A program made the position numbers and the translations under genes. This document shows positions 26,046 to 34,387 of a stretch of 64,000 nucleotides of DNA, in pieces. Source of the stretch: Verrucomicrobiia bacterium (GTDB lineage: Bacteria > Verrucomicrobiota > Verrucomicrobiia > Limisphaerales > JAEYXS01); contig DASWYF010000048.1 of NCBI GenBank assembly GCA_036405135.1, forward strand, positions 186,001 to 250,000, written 5' to 3'. The notes under the pieces were generated by a model, which searched no databases, was not told where the DNA came from, and was given only the letters and a program-made list of their open reading frames with translations. Position 1 is the first letter of the stretch. Each line of letters starts with the position of its first letter.

Positions 26046-26666
26046 TCAAATATTGGTCTTGGGAACGAAGATGATGTCACCAGGGTAAACCGGCAGATCC
26101 AGCTTGGGATCTTTCTGCGCTTTCTTGCAGTCGATGATAAATTTCCGGCCATCCACGCGGGTCAGCTCCACCCTTCTTTCGGCGGCATAGTCAGTGAATC
26201 CGCCAGCTGTGGCGATGGCCTTCAAAACGGTGTGCTGGCCGGAATGGACATAACGGTTGTTGATCTTCACTTCTCCGTTCACCCAGAAGAAACGGTCTTC
26301 AGCCTTCACAGTCACCACGAGATTGCGATACAGCTTGGGCACATAGGCAGCCTGGATGTCTGTTTGCAGTTCGCCCACGGTTTTGCCCACTGCCTTGATG
26401 GAGCCGATGTGTTTCAAGGTGATGGAGCCGTCGTCCTTGATGCGTTCCTCATGCAGGCTGAGGTCGGGAGCGCCTTGGAAGGTGATGGTGACCAGATCAT
26501 TGATGCGCAGTTTGTCATCAACCGGGGGCTTGCTTGCTTCTGCCTGATTGGCAGCGTTACTGGAGGTGCTGCCCGTGGTGGCGCAACCGGCGGTGATCAT
26601 CCCCAAGACCAGCAACATCGCCCAAACGATTCTCCCACTGGAAAAAAACTTAACCATATACTTCAT
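26046..26666 (-). CDS. polysaccharide export lipoprotein (Wza/BexD type)
   Basis: A 206-residue outer-membrane export protein. The lipobox (MITAGC) sits at about residues 23-28. The polysaccharide export domain starts DKLRINDLVTITFQGAPDL and includes ITLKHIGSIKAVGKTVGELQ; an SLBB-type domain follows (VNGEVKINNRYVHS, then VLKAIATAGGFTD). It is shorter than E. coli Wza (about 380 residues), lacking the C-terminal membrane helix region, as in BexD-like short forms. It lies 35 bases behind the Wzc-type kinase gene and belongs to the same leftward unit. Confidence 0.92.
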   Translation of the reverse strand: MKYMVKFFSSGRIVWAMLLVLGMITAGCATTGSTSSNAANQAEASKPPVDDKLRINDLVTITFQGAPDLSLHEERIKDDGSITLKHIGSIKAVGKTVGELQTDIQAAYVPKLYRNLVVTVKAEDRFFWVNGEVKINNRYVHSGQHTVLKAIATAGGFTDYAAERRVELTRVDGRKFIIDCKKAQKDPKLDLPVYPGDIIFVPKTNI

Positions 26667-26701
26667 AGACAGATGTTATATCCGTTCGTTGCAAGGAAGA
26701 A

Positions 26702-28897
26702 TCAATATTTTTGCTTCACGGAAGCCTTTTCATCTTCACTCTTCTTCGGTGCGGGAGATTTGGATGGCTCTTTTTCTTCCATGGAATCCTCCGAGCGTGC
26801 GTAGTGATTGTAGTGATAACCGCTGTGGTAATAGTAGTAAGAATCGGATGAAAGATTGATGTTGTTCAACACCACGCCCAGCAGGTTGCCGCCCACCTTG
26901 TCGATGGTCAGTTTGGCGCGGACGGTCATCGGCTGGGGATACTTGCGGTATTGGACCACAAGCAGTGTCATTTCCATCATGCTGACAAGGATGGAAGCAT
27001 CGCTGACGCCCAGGATCGGCGGCGCGTCGAAGAAAACGAAGTCATAGCGTTGCTTGATGTCATTCACGAAATCCTTCATCTGCGGGGAATTCAGGATGCC
27101 CATGGCGCTGGCGGGCAGCCGTCCGCTGGGCAGGAAGTCGAGGTTCTTGATCGGGGTCTTTTGGATCGCTTCCTCCAGCGTGCGCTGGCCGAGCAGGAAG
27201 CTGGTGAGGCCGATGCTGTTGGAGACATTGAATGCCTTATGCAGGCTGGGACGGCGGAGATCCGTATCTACGAGCAGGATGCGATGTCCGTTCTGCGCGA
27301 AAATGGTGGCGATGTTCATGATGGTGGTGGATTTGCCTTCACCGGCACCGCCGGAGACCACTGTGATCGTGTTCAAACGCTCGTCTTTACGGCCGAAGAG
27401 GACGTTCGTGCGGAGGACGCGATATGCTTCGGCATGAGGACTGTCCTCTCCTTCTTCGAAGATAGGGCCAACATTTTGCGGGATGACCCCGACGACGGGC
27501 GCCTGCAAGGCCAGCTCCACGTCGTCAATCGTCTTCATGCTGGTATCGAGATACTCGACGAAGAACGCGAGGCCGACACCCACGACAAAGCCTACCACGA
27601 TACCCAAGGCGATGTTCAGCGGGATGTTCGGACGATAGGGTTTCAATGCTGCCTTGGCTTCATCGACTGTTTCCACCATGGAGAGACGGGGCAGATCGCG
27701 CTCGAATTTCTCCTGGCGGCCACGCACGTCCCACACCCGTACCATTTCCATGGCATTGTCCAGTTCCCGCTTCTTGGCGGCATAAGGGGCGATCTTGGAT
27801 TGTTTGGCCTGATCACTGGCCACGGCATTTTTGACCTGTTGCTCCAAAGTATCCAATTGTGCCTTGGAACTGGCGACTTGAGCCTGCAACGCCTTCATGG
27901 TCGCCGAGACCGTGGTGTCGACAAGCTCCTTGTTCTTCGCGAGAGCCGCATCCAGCTTCAGCACGTCCGGATGTTCTGCGGTCAGCTCTTTGAGCAGCTT
28001 GGCCCGTTCCTGGTCCAGCTGGTTGCCGGTCTTGATCAATTCGTTCAGAGCATCGTTATATTGCAGTTGTAATAATGCGGTCGGAAGTTTGGCTGGCTCC
28101 ACCGTCTTCAACTCATCCAGGCGCGTACGGCGCTCTTCATAAACGGCTGAAACCGCGATACGTTCGCGGTCAAACTGGCGGAGTGATTCCGTATCCAACG
28201 TCTGGATGGTGGGGCTGTCACCCATGAAATCGGTGATGCCGGCCTCCTTGCGCAAGCTCTCCACTTCGCCTTGGAGCCGTTTCACATCATTATCAAGGGC
28301 CGCTTTCTCTTCCTGATACTTCTTGATGCCGCTTTCGGCGTAGTTCAGCACACGATCCTGGCGGATGGCGCGATAGACCTCCACGATTTTGTTGGCGATA
28401 TCGGCCGCTTCCTTGCGGTCTTCGCTGATGACGCCGATCTCGATGATGCTGGTGTTGCGGACATTGCGGACACGCAGGCGTTTGCTCAGGACGCCATAAG
28501 TCTCGGCAGTTTCGAGCTGACGTTCCATGCCAAACCGTTTTGACCAACGCTCATTGAGCAGCAAATCTTTGTCTTCGATCACCTTGTTCAACACTTCAGT
28601 GGACTGGATGCGCTCGAACTGCGTCTGAATGTAAAAAAGGTCGAAGCCCATCTGCATCTGGCGACCAAGGAGACCCGGAGCATCGGTGACGTCCTTGTCC
28701 ACTGCGATGCGGGCAGTGCTCATGTAGGTTTTCGGCATCCAGAAGGTGATGACCGTGGTGGTGGTCACAACCAGCAGGAAAATCACCATGATGAGGACTT
28801 TGCGGACGCGCAGAATGCGCCAGTAGTCCAGAAAGTGGAGTTGGGCTTCGCTTTCCTTCAGCGTCGGGAGAGTCGGCGGGTTGGGTACGGCTTCCAT
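26702..28897 (-). CDS. Wzc-type polysaccharide co-polymerase with BY-kinase domain
   Basis: A 731-residue inner-membrane protein controlling chain length and export. Wzz domain: first membrane helix at about residues 32-52, a long periplasmic coiled-coil region, second helix near residue 430. The bacterial tyrosine-kinase domain follows with Walker A SGGAGEGKSTT (about residue 515), LLVDTDLRRPSLH (Walker A-prime) and FVFFDAPPILGVSDA (Walker B). A tyrosine-rich tail, SYYYYHSGYHYNHYAR, near residue 690 is the autophosphorylation cluster. The ATG at 28897 lies after the terminator hairpin at 28914-28944 and is therefore preferred to an upstream GTG inside that hairpin. Confidence 0.95.
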   Translation of the reverse strand: MEAVPNPPTLPTLKESEAQLHFLDYWRILRVRKVLIMVIFLLVVTTTTVITFWMPKTYMSTARIAVDKDVTDAPGLLGRQMQMGFDLFYIQTQFERIQSTEVLNKVIEDKDLLLNERWSKRFGMERQLETAETYGVLSKRLRVRNVRNTSIIEIGVISEDRKEAADIANKIVEVYRAIRQDRVLNYAESGIKKYQEEKAALDNDVKRLQGEVESLRKEAGITDFMGDSPTIQTLDTESLRQFDRERIAVSAVYEERRTRLDELKTVEPAKLPTALLQLQYNDALNELIKTGNQLDQERAKLLKELTAEHPDVLKLDAALAKNKELVDTTVSATMKALQAQVASSKAQLDTLEQQVKNAVASDQAKQSKIAPYAAKKRELDNAMEMVRVWDVRGRQEKFERDLPRLSMVETVDEAKAALKPYRPNIPLNIALGIVVGFVVGVGLAFFVEYLDTSMKTIDDVELALQAPVVGVIPQNVGPIFEEGEDSPHAEAYRVLRTNVLFGRKDERLNTITVVSGGAGEGKSTTIMNIATIFAQNGHRILLVDTDLRRPSLHKAFNVSNSIGLTSFLLGQRTLEEAIQKTPIKNLDFLPSGRLPASAMGILNSPQMKDFVNDIKQRYDFVFFDAPPILGVSDASILVSMMEMTLLVVQYRKYPQPMTVRAKLTIDKVGGNLLGVVLNNINLSSDSYYYYHSGYHYNHYARSEDSMEEKEPSKSPAPKKSEDEKASVKQKY

Positions 28898-28905
28898 AAT
28901 TGCGG

Positions 28906-28944
28906 AATAAAAAGGGGGAGGCTGGCGTGACACCAGCCTCCCCC
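28906..28944 (-). terminator. rho-independent terminator between the beta-barrel and Wzc genes
   Basis: GGGGGAGGCTGG at 28914-28925 pairs perfectly with CCAGCCTCCCCC at 28933-28944 around a seven-base loop; on the minus strand TTTTTATT follows. It sits inside the export cluster, so the downstream kinase, Wza-like and FHA genes depend on read-through or on their own promoter. Confidence 0.92.
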
Positions 28945-28961
28945 TGACGTTAAATCAAGTT

Positions 28962-30218
28962 TTAGTAAGTGGCACGGATACCGATGTAAACGCGGTTACG
29001 TGTGTAACTGCGGTTGCCGGCCGTGACGTTGGAGTCCAAACGGTCATAATTGTAACCGGTCTCGGCCGAGAGGAAGTTGTTGATCTCGTAAGAGAGATTC
29101 AGACCCACGGCAAAGAAATTGTCGCTCGACCCGTCTTCAGGACCTTCGCTGAAGCGGGAATATTGGTATTGGCCAATCACGCTGGCGATCAGTCTCGGAG
29201 TGATGCGATGATTGACACTACCATACAAGGCGTAGGCCTGCTGGTCCAAGGAATTGTTCACATCCGTGGAGGAGCGGTTGACGCGGGCACCTACCATGAC
29301 GTAGCTGCCGTCTCCGTAGCTGTAATTGCCGCTGATATCCACATACGGACTGAGTGCGCTGCTGCTTACGCCGACAACGGCATTAGGATATTCGGTATAG
29401 GTGCCACCCACACGGAAGGAACCTAAAAACTGACGGCTGAAGCTGTGATCTGCACCCACGTAGAGCGAGTGGGAGATGCTGTTGCGCGTATCGGCGGCCA
29501 CCGGTCCGGGAGGAACTGGAGGTGTGATCTGGTCATCAGCATTGTAATCAGTGATGTTCAGCGTGTAGCCGAAGATGCCGGTGGTCGGCTCGGAAATCAT
29601 CCAGCGGGAGTTCAACATCACCTGATGCTCCATGCGGTCCAAGCGCGCAGAGAGGGAGTCCAGGCCTTCCTGTTCGTAATCGTAAAAAGAGTTCTGGTAG
29701 CCGAACTCAAAGCCGAGCAGACGGGTGACATCAATGCCGAAAACGAAGCCCGCGATGTTGCGGATGTTATCACCCTCGGAACGCAGCGGGCGGGTCAGCG
29801 TGGCCGGGTCCAGCAATTGCGGTTCTTGGGCGATCGCGAAACTTTCGTTCAACTCAAGGCGGGCCCGTTCGGAGAAGTTGTGAGTCAGACGGCCCTGGAA
29901 AATGTGGCTGTGGTCCGCGCTGTCCTCCACGCGGTCCTCGAAATAGCGCATGCTGTAGGTGTAGCTGGCGTTGATTGAGGTCTGATCGCCCGGATTCAGG
30001 TTCAGGCTGGCAGACGGGCTCAGTTCGAACCCTAAGCTGTCCCGGGCCGGAGCCACGCCCGCGCCGACCGGATTGGAAGGTGCCGTAGCATAGTTATCAT
30101 CGTAGAAACCACGCAACTTGGCGGAGACGTTCCAAGGTTTCTCTTGGGCTTGAGCGGTTTGCGCCATCGCAAAACCAGCGGCAAGCATGCCGGTTACAGC
30201 CAGAATTCGTTTTGTCAT
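28962..30218 (-). CDS. outer-membrane beta-barrel protein of the exopolysaccharide locus
   Basis: A 418-residue protein with a signal peptide ending AQTAQAQ. The mature part consists of alternating amphipathic strands (for example SINASYTYSMRYFEDR, LELNESFAIAQ, FEFGYQNSFYDYEQ). It ends RNRVYIGIRATY with a terminal aromatic, as needed for BamA-assisted insertion. It fits the BBP2_2/EpsL-like beta-barrel families that accompany Wza/Wzc genes and may form or gate the outer-membrane exit. A predicted promoter lies at 30282-30309, and a terminator closes the gene, so it may be made in excess over the rest of the unit. Confidence 0.88.
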   Translation of the reverse strand: MTKRILAVTGMLAAGFAMAQTAQAQEKPWNVSAKLRGFYDDNYATAPSNPVGAGVAPARDSLGFELSPSASLNLNPGDQTSINASYTYSMRYFEDRVEDSADHSHIFQGRLTHNFSERARLELNESFAIAQEPQLLDPATLTRPLRSEGDNIRNIAGFVFGIDVTRLLGFEFGYQNSFYDYEQEGLDSLSARLDRMEHQVMLNSRWMISEPTTGIFGYTLNITDYNADDQITPPVPPGPVAADTRNSISHSLYVGADHSFSRQFLGSFRVGGTYTEYPNAVVGVSSSALSPYVDISGNYSYGDGSYVMVGARVNRSSTDVNNSLDQQAYALYGSVNHRITPRLIASVIGQYQYSRFSEGPEDGSSDNFFAVGLNLSYEINNFLSAETGYNYDRLDSNVTAGNRSYTRNRVYIGIRATY

Positions 30219-30281
30219 ATCAGCAACTTCCCTAGTAGCGTATGCCTTCCACCCTCTTCAAGTGGACTAGGCAGCTTTTGA

Positions 30282-30309
30282 TTTCTAACCCTGTTCCCTC
30301 AAATGTCAA
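30282..30309 (-). promoter_or_regulatory. putative sigma-70 promoter of the beta-barrel gene
   Basis: On the minus strand TTGACA (30304-30309) is followed by 16 bases and TAGAAA (30282-30287), four of six matches to the -10 consensus. The leader to the ATG at 30218 can fold, since CCTAGT/ACTAGG copies lie near 30234 and 30266. Confidence 0.5.
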
Positions 30310-30376
30310 CTTTTTAGAGGTTACAGTGCGGTGTCATTTTACGTACTCAGCCGGTATCCTTTGCCCCCAAACGGCT

Positions 30377-32206
30377 CTATTTCTTGAAATACAGCTCCGC
30401 GATGTTCCAAAATAGCCTGTTATTATGCTGAACCGTCGGGCGCAAGTTCGCCACATCCGCCCGGATGGCAGAAAATGCCTGCATGGCGGTCAGGTAGATC
30501 AACGGTGCCTGCTCGGCCATGATCACCTGCACTTCGTCCGTATACTTTTTTCGTTCGGCATAATCCAAGGTCTTCAATTGCAGGTTCATCAGTTCGTCAA
30601 TGCGCGCCTCCCATTCCGTGGAAGGCGTCTTCTGCCGGGGATACCACTGATGACTGAAACCACTGGAACGCAACACGTTAAGGCTCTCTACCGGGTCCGG
30701 TGAGGTGCTTGCCAGGCCGAGGAATATGCACTCATAGTCGAAGTTGGCGTCCAGCTTGGAGACGAGGGTGTTGAAGTCCAGCGGGCGGTAATTCACCTTG
30801 ATACCCAGCCGCTTCATATCCTCTTGGACGATGACCGAGCCTTTTTCCCGGCGGCTGTTCCCGGCGTTCGTATTCATTTCAAACTCTACCGGATTGCCCG
30901 CCTCATCTTCCAAAAAGCCGTCCCCATTCCGGTCTTTGATACCGATTTCGGCCAGCAATTGCCTGGCTTTGTTCAGGTCATACTCCTGTTTCGGGATGCT
31001 GGGATTGTACCATTTCGTGTTGGAATCCGCCCAAAAGCCCCAATGCGGCTTGCCCAGACCGTTCAAGGACGACTTCACGATGCTTTGACGGTCAATGGCG
31101 TGGGAGACTGCCTGACGGAACTTGGTATTGCGAAACCACTTGAGCTTGTGCGGAGCTACATAGGGCTTGCCGGAGTTGTTCGCGCCAGGGTTCTGGTTGA
31201 AGCTGATGAGGTCCAACTGGGAGGCGACACCGAGCTCGATGAGTTTGAACTTGCCGGAGGCAGCTTCCGCCTTGAAGCGCATCGCCTCTTCCGGCCGCAC
31301 GAACTCCTGCACGTCACAATCACCCTTCAAGAAACGTAACGAGATGGCGTTCTGATCCGGCACCACCATGTGGACGACCGTATCGAAGTAAGGGAGCTGC
31401 TGCCCTTTCTTATCCACCACGAAGTAATATGGGTTCCGCTCCAGCATGGTGAATTCCGCCGCCTTGGCTTGCTTGAGCTTGTAGGGACCGCTGCAGACGA
31501 GCTTCTCCGGTGGTGTGTTCACACCGTAGGAAGCCTCGAAATTCTTTGGATCCTTCTTCACCAGCTCACCCAGCACATGTTTGGGCAGGATGCGGACATC
31601 GCCGAAGAACTCGGCGAACGGCGCGAAGATATCCGGGGTCACCACTTTGATCGTGAGGTCATCTACTTTGCTGACCGCAAAATCTCTCCCATCGATCCGC
31701 ATCTGATCGACGACCACATTGACGATCGCCTTGTTATAGATCACGTCATTGAATGTGAAGAGGACGTCATCGGCCGTGATCGGATGACCATCGGACCACT
31801 TCAAGCCTTTGCGCAGGCGGATGGTCCAAGTCTTCTTGTCCTCCGCCACGCTCCACTCGGCGGCCAGGGCAGGGTGAACTTCTTGCGTCGCGTGGTTCTT
31901 CTCGATCAAGCCCACGAACATCATCTCATACACATCGCGTGAGGATGTCTCGTTGGCCGTGATGGGGTTGAAGGTCTTGGGGTCGGAGAAATTTGCGATG
32001 ATGAAGCGGCCGCCCCGGATGCCTGGCTCGCAATCGGAGATGTAGGGTTCTTCGATGGGAGGCTGGCCCGCAGGTGCAACGGGTGAGCCGGATGGACTCG
32101 CCGTCGATGCACCGTTTTTATTTCCGTCCCCACAGCCGCCCAGCAGGGCTGCTCCGCCTGCCAGTGCCGCTGTCCCGATGAATTTTCTCCGGGTGAATCG
32201 TTTCAT
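30377..32206 (-). CDS. peptide-type ABC transporter solute-binding protein (Tat lipoprotein)
   Basis: A 609-residue family 5 solute-binding protein. The N-terminus has a twin-arginine motif (TRRKFIG) and a lipobox (LLGGC), so a Tat-exported lipoprotein is expected. Family blocks include NETSSRDVYEMMFVGL, WTIRLRKGLKWSDGHPITADDVLFTF and FRQAVSHAIDRQSIV. An EF-hand-like stretch, DRNGDGFLEDEAG, lies near residue 410. It starts 16 bases after the stop of its paralog at 32223-34085. No ABC permease or ATPase gene is nearby. GTG at 32221 is an alternative start; ATG 32206 puts the Tat motif at the usual place. Confidence 0.9.
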   Translation of the reverse strand: MKRFTRRKFIGTAALAGGAALLGGCGDGNKNGASTASPSGSPVAPAGQPPIEEPYISDCEPGIRGGRFIIANFSDPKTFNPITANETSSRDVYEMMFVGLIEKNHATQEVHPALAAEWSVAEDKKTWTIRLRKGLKWSDGHPITADDVLFTFNDVIYNKAIVNVVVDQMRIDGRDFAVSKVDDLTIKVVTPDIFAPFAEFFGDVRILPKHVLGELVKKDPKNFEASYGVNTPPEKLVCSGPYKLKQAKAAEFTMLERNPYYFVVDKKGQQLPYFDTVVHMVVPDQNAISLRFLKGDCDVQEFVRPEEAMRFKAEAASGKFKLIELGVASQLDLISFNQNPGANNSGKPYVAPHKLKWFRNTKFRQAVSHAIDRQSIVKSSLNGLGKPHWGFWADSNTKWYNPSIPKQEYDLNKARQLLAEIGIKDRNGDGFLEDEAGNPVEFEMNTNAGNSRREKGSVIVQEDMKRLGIKVNYRPLDFNTLVSKLDANFDYECIFLGLASTSPDPVESLNVLRSSGFSHQWYPRQKTPSTEWEARIDELMNLQLKTLDYAERKKYTDEVQVIMAEQAPLIYLTAMQAFSAIRADVANLRPTVQHNNRLFWNIAELYFKK

Positions 32207-32222
32207 GAATCGATCAATCACT

Positions 32223-34085
32223 TCATTTTTTCTGGAAATAGAGCTCTTCCACGTTCCACGTCACGCGATAGGAACTGAGCACCGTGGGTTTCAGGCCGGC
32301 CAGCTTGCTATCCACGGCAGTATAATTGTACTGGTTGGCCAGATAAATGAAAGGCGCTTCCCGGGCGAGGATCACCTGCACTTCGTCAAAGGCTTCCTTG
32401 CGCTTGGCCTCATCCAGCGTGGTGCCTTGGGTGTTCATCAGCTCATCCAGCTTGGCTTCCCACTCAAACGAGGGCTTCGACTGGCGCGGGAACCAGAAGT
32501 GGGTGAAGCCGTCGGATTTCACCACGTTTGAATTCGCTATCGGATCCGAAGCGCCACCGCCAAGTCCCAGATACATGCACTCATAGTCGTAAGAGTTCTG
32601 GATCTTGTCCACGAGCGCATTGAAATCGATGGGGCGGTAGTTGACCTTGCAGCCCAAGCGTTTCAGATCTTCCTGCACCAGCACGGAGATGCGTTCGCGC
32701 AGGTTGTTGCCTGCATTCGTGTTCATCTCGAATTCCAGCACTTTGCCATCGCGATCTTCCAAAATGCCGTCGTTGTTGCGGTCTTCGAAACCGATCTCCT
32801 TGAGCAAGGCCTTCGCCTTGGGTATGTCATAAGGATACTTGGCGGTATTGGGATTGTGCCATTTCTTGATGACGGGCGAGACGAAGCCGAAATGCACTTC
32901 ACCGCGGCCTGAGAAGGCGCCTTTGACGATGCTGTCGCGGTCGATGGCGTGGGCGATGGCCTGGCGGAATTTCGTATCGCGGAACCATTTCAATTTGTGC
33001 GGGGCCACATAGGGTTTGCCGGAGTTCGTATTGCTGCCGGTGTTCAGGTTGAACCAGATGAAAGACTTTTCCGGGCCGATGCCAAGCTCCAGCAGTTTGA
33101 ATTTCCCTTTGTCAGCCGCTTCTTTGAAGCGGTTATATTCATCCGGGCGCACGAACTCATGCACATGAGTCTCCCCGGCCAGCATGCGCAAGGACATGGC
33201 GTTCATATCCGGCGTGCTCATATACACGACCTCATCCAGATAGGGCAGGCGTTGGCCTTTGGAATCCGTGTTCGGGAAATAAGGATTCCGCTCCAGCAAG
33301 ACGAGCTGGCCGGGTTTGAAATCCTTGAGCTTATACGGGCCGCTGCACACCAGATCTTTGGCCGGGGTGTTGATGCCGAGGGCCGATTCAAACTTCACGT
33401 TACCGTCTTTGTCCGGCTTGGTGAATTCTTCCAGCTTGTGCTTGGGTAGAATGGGGACGCCACCAGCGGCGAACTCGAGGAAAGGCGGATACACTTCCGG
33501 CGTCACGATCTTGACCGTCAGGTCGTCCACCTTGGTCACGACAAAGGGTTTGCCGTGCATCATGAACATGTCGCGGGTGACGTTGTTGATCTTGGGATTG
33601 AAAATGATGTCATTCCAGGTGAACACCACGTCATCAGCGGTCAGCGGTTTGCCATCGCTCCATTTGAGGTTCTTGCGCAAGACGATGGTCCATGTCTTTT
33701 GGTCTTCGGCCGCCGTGCAAGATTCGGCCATGCCCGGCACCGCTTTTTGCGTACGCCAGTCAAAGCCCATCACGCCGACATACAATAGCCGGATGATGTC
33801 CGTGGAGGACTGTTCGTTCTCGGTAATGGGATTGAAGGTCTTGGGATCGCCGACGGTGGCGACGATGAGACGGCCGCCGCGGATGCCCGGCTCGCAATCG
33901 GATAACAAGGCGGGTTCGGGTAAAGGAAAGCCGTCGTCCTTAGCCAGTTTGTCACCGGCAGTAGCAGCACCGCCACTGCCGCTTCCACTGGAAGCGTTAT
34001 TGCCTGATTCCGATTTCTTCCCACAACCGCCGAAAACCAAGGCGGCTGCTGCCATGACACCGAAAAGAACTTTGGGCTGCAACAT
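32223..34085 (-). CDS. peptide-type ABC transporter solute-binding lipoprotein
   Basis: A 620-residue family 5 solute-binding protein with a Sec lipoprotein signal (ALVFGGC) followed by a Ser/Gly-rich linker. It is a clear paralog of the next gene: shared blocks include SDCEPGIRGGR, DPKTFNPIT, WTIxLRKxLKWSDG, LVCSGPYKLK and a calcium-loop-like DRNNDGILEDRDG. In E. coli-type systems such proteins capture peptides for Opp/Dpp permeases. Here the partners must be encoded elsewhere. The chosen ATG (34085) directly precedes the signal peptide, although the frame is open upstream. Confidence 0.9.
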   Translation of the reverse strand: MLQPKVLFGVMAAAALVFGGCGKKSESGNNASSGSGSGGAATAGDKLAKDDGFPLPEPALLSDCEPGIRGGRLIVATVGDPKTFNPITENEQSSTDIIRLLYVGVMGFDWRTQKAVPGMAESCTAAEDQKTWTIVLRKNLKWSDGKPLTADDVVFTWNDIIFNPKINNVTRDMFMMHGKPFVVTKVDDLTVKIVTPEVYPPFLEFAAGGVPILPKHKLEEFTKPDKDGNVKFESALGINTPAKDLVCSGPYKLKDFKPGQLVLLERNPYFPNTDSKGQRLPYLDEVVYMSTPDMNAMSLRMLAGETHVHEFVRPDEYNRFKEAADKGKFKLLELGIGPEKSFIWFNLNTGSNTNSGKPYVAPHKLKWFRDTKFRQAIAHAIDRDSIVKGAFSGRGEVHFGFVSPVIKKWHNPNTAKYPYDIPKAKALLKEIGFEDRNNDGILEDRDGKVLEFEMNTNAGNNLRERISVLVQEDLKRLGCKVNYRPIDFNALVDKIQNSYDYECMYLGLGGGASDPIANSNVVKSDGFTHFWFPRQSKPSFEWEAKLDELMNTQGTTLDEAKRKEAFDEVQVILAREAPFIYLANQYNYTAVDSKLAGLKPTVLSSYRVTWNVEELYFQKK

Positions 34086-34387
34086 GAGGGCAATTTTCCA
34101 CGGATGCCGGAAAAGTCCAAGCCTAACCGGACGAAGGAGTTTCAAGTTTTCAGTGGTCAATTTTTCAGCCGGTTGCACCGGAGGCCAAAAGTTTTGTGTT
34201 TCTGGTTTTGAGTTTCGGGTTGGGAACTGACCGCGGAGGCGCTGAGAACACGGATTTCAAGAATGAAGAAAGGAACGAACTCTGAGCCTAAGTCTTGTCC
34301 CGCTGAAAACTGAACACTGAAAACTGGAAACTCCTTCGTCCCCTTTTCCCGTGACAACTGGAACTTCCTTAGCACACTACGCGCCGA
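34086..34387. other. 302-base divergent intergenic region with heptamer repeats
   Basis: It separates the solute-binding genes from the divergent EamA gene and should hold both promoters. Bases 34302-34332 carry about four units of a seven-base repeat (CTGAAAA and variants). A related stretch (TTTTCAGTGG) lies near 34145. No gene is seen. Confidence 0.5.
34302..34332. repeat. heptanucleotide tandem repeat
   Basis: Four consecutive seven-base units, CTGAAAA, CTGAACA, CTGAAAA and CTGGAAA, followed by CT. It lies about 55 bases before the EamA start codon. Confidence 0.7.

Noticed and set aside
20850-30218. Treating the exopolysaccharide region as a complete Wzx/Wzy locus
   Set aside because: No Wzx flippase, no initiating sugar-phosphate transferase and no Wzb phosphatase are present, so the locus is incomplete within this window.
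30219-30376. Possible cyclic-di-GMP riboswitch before the exopolysaccharide beta-barrel gene
   Set aside because: The conserved core of GEMM-type riboswitches is absent; only a simple inverted repeat in the leader is seen.
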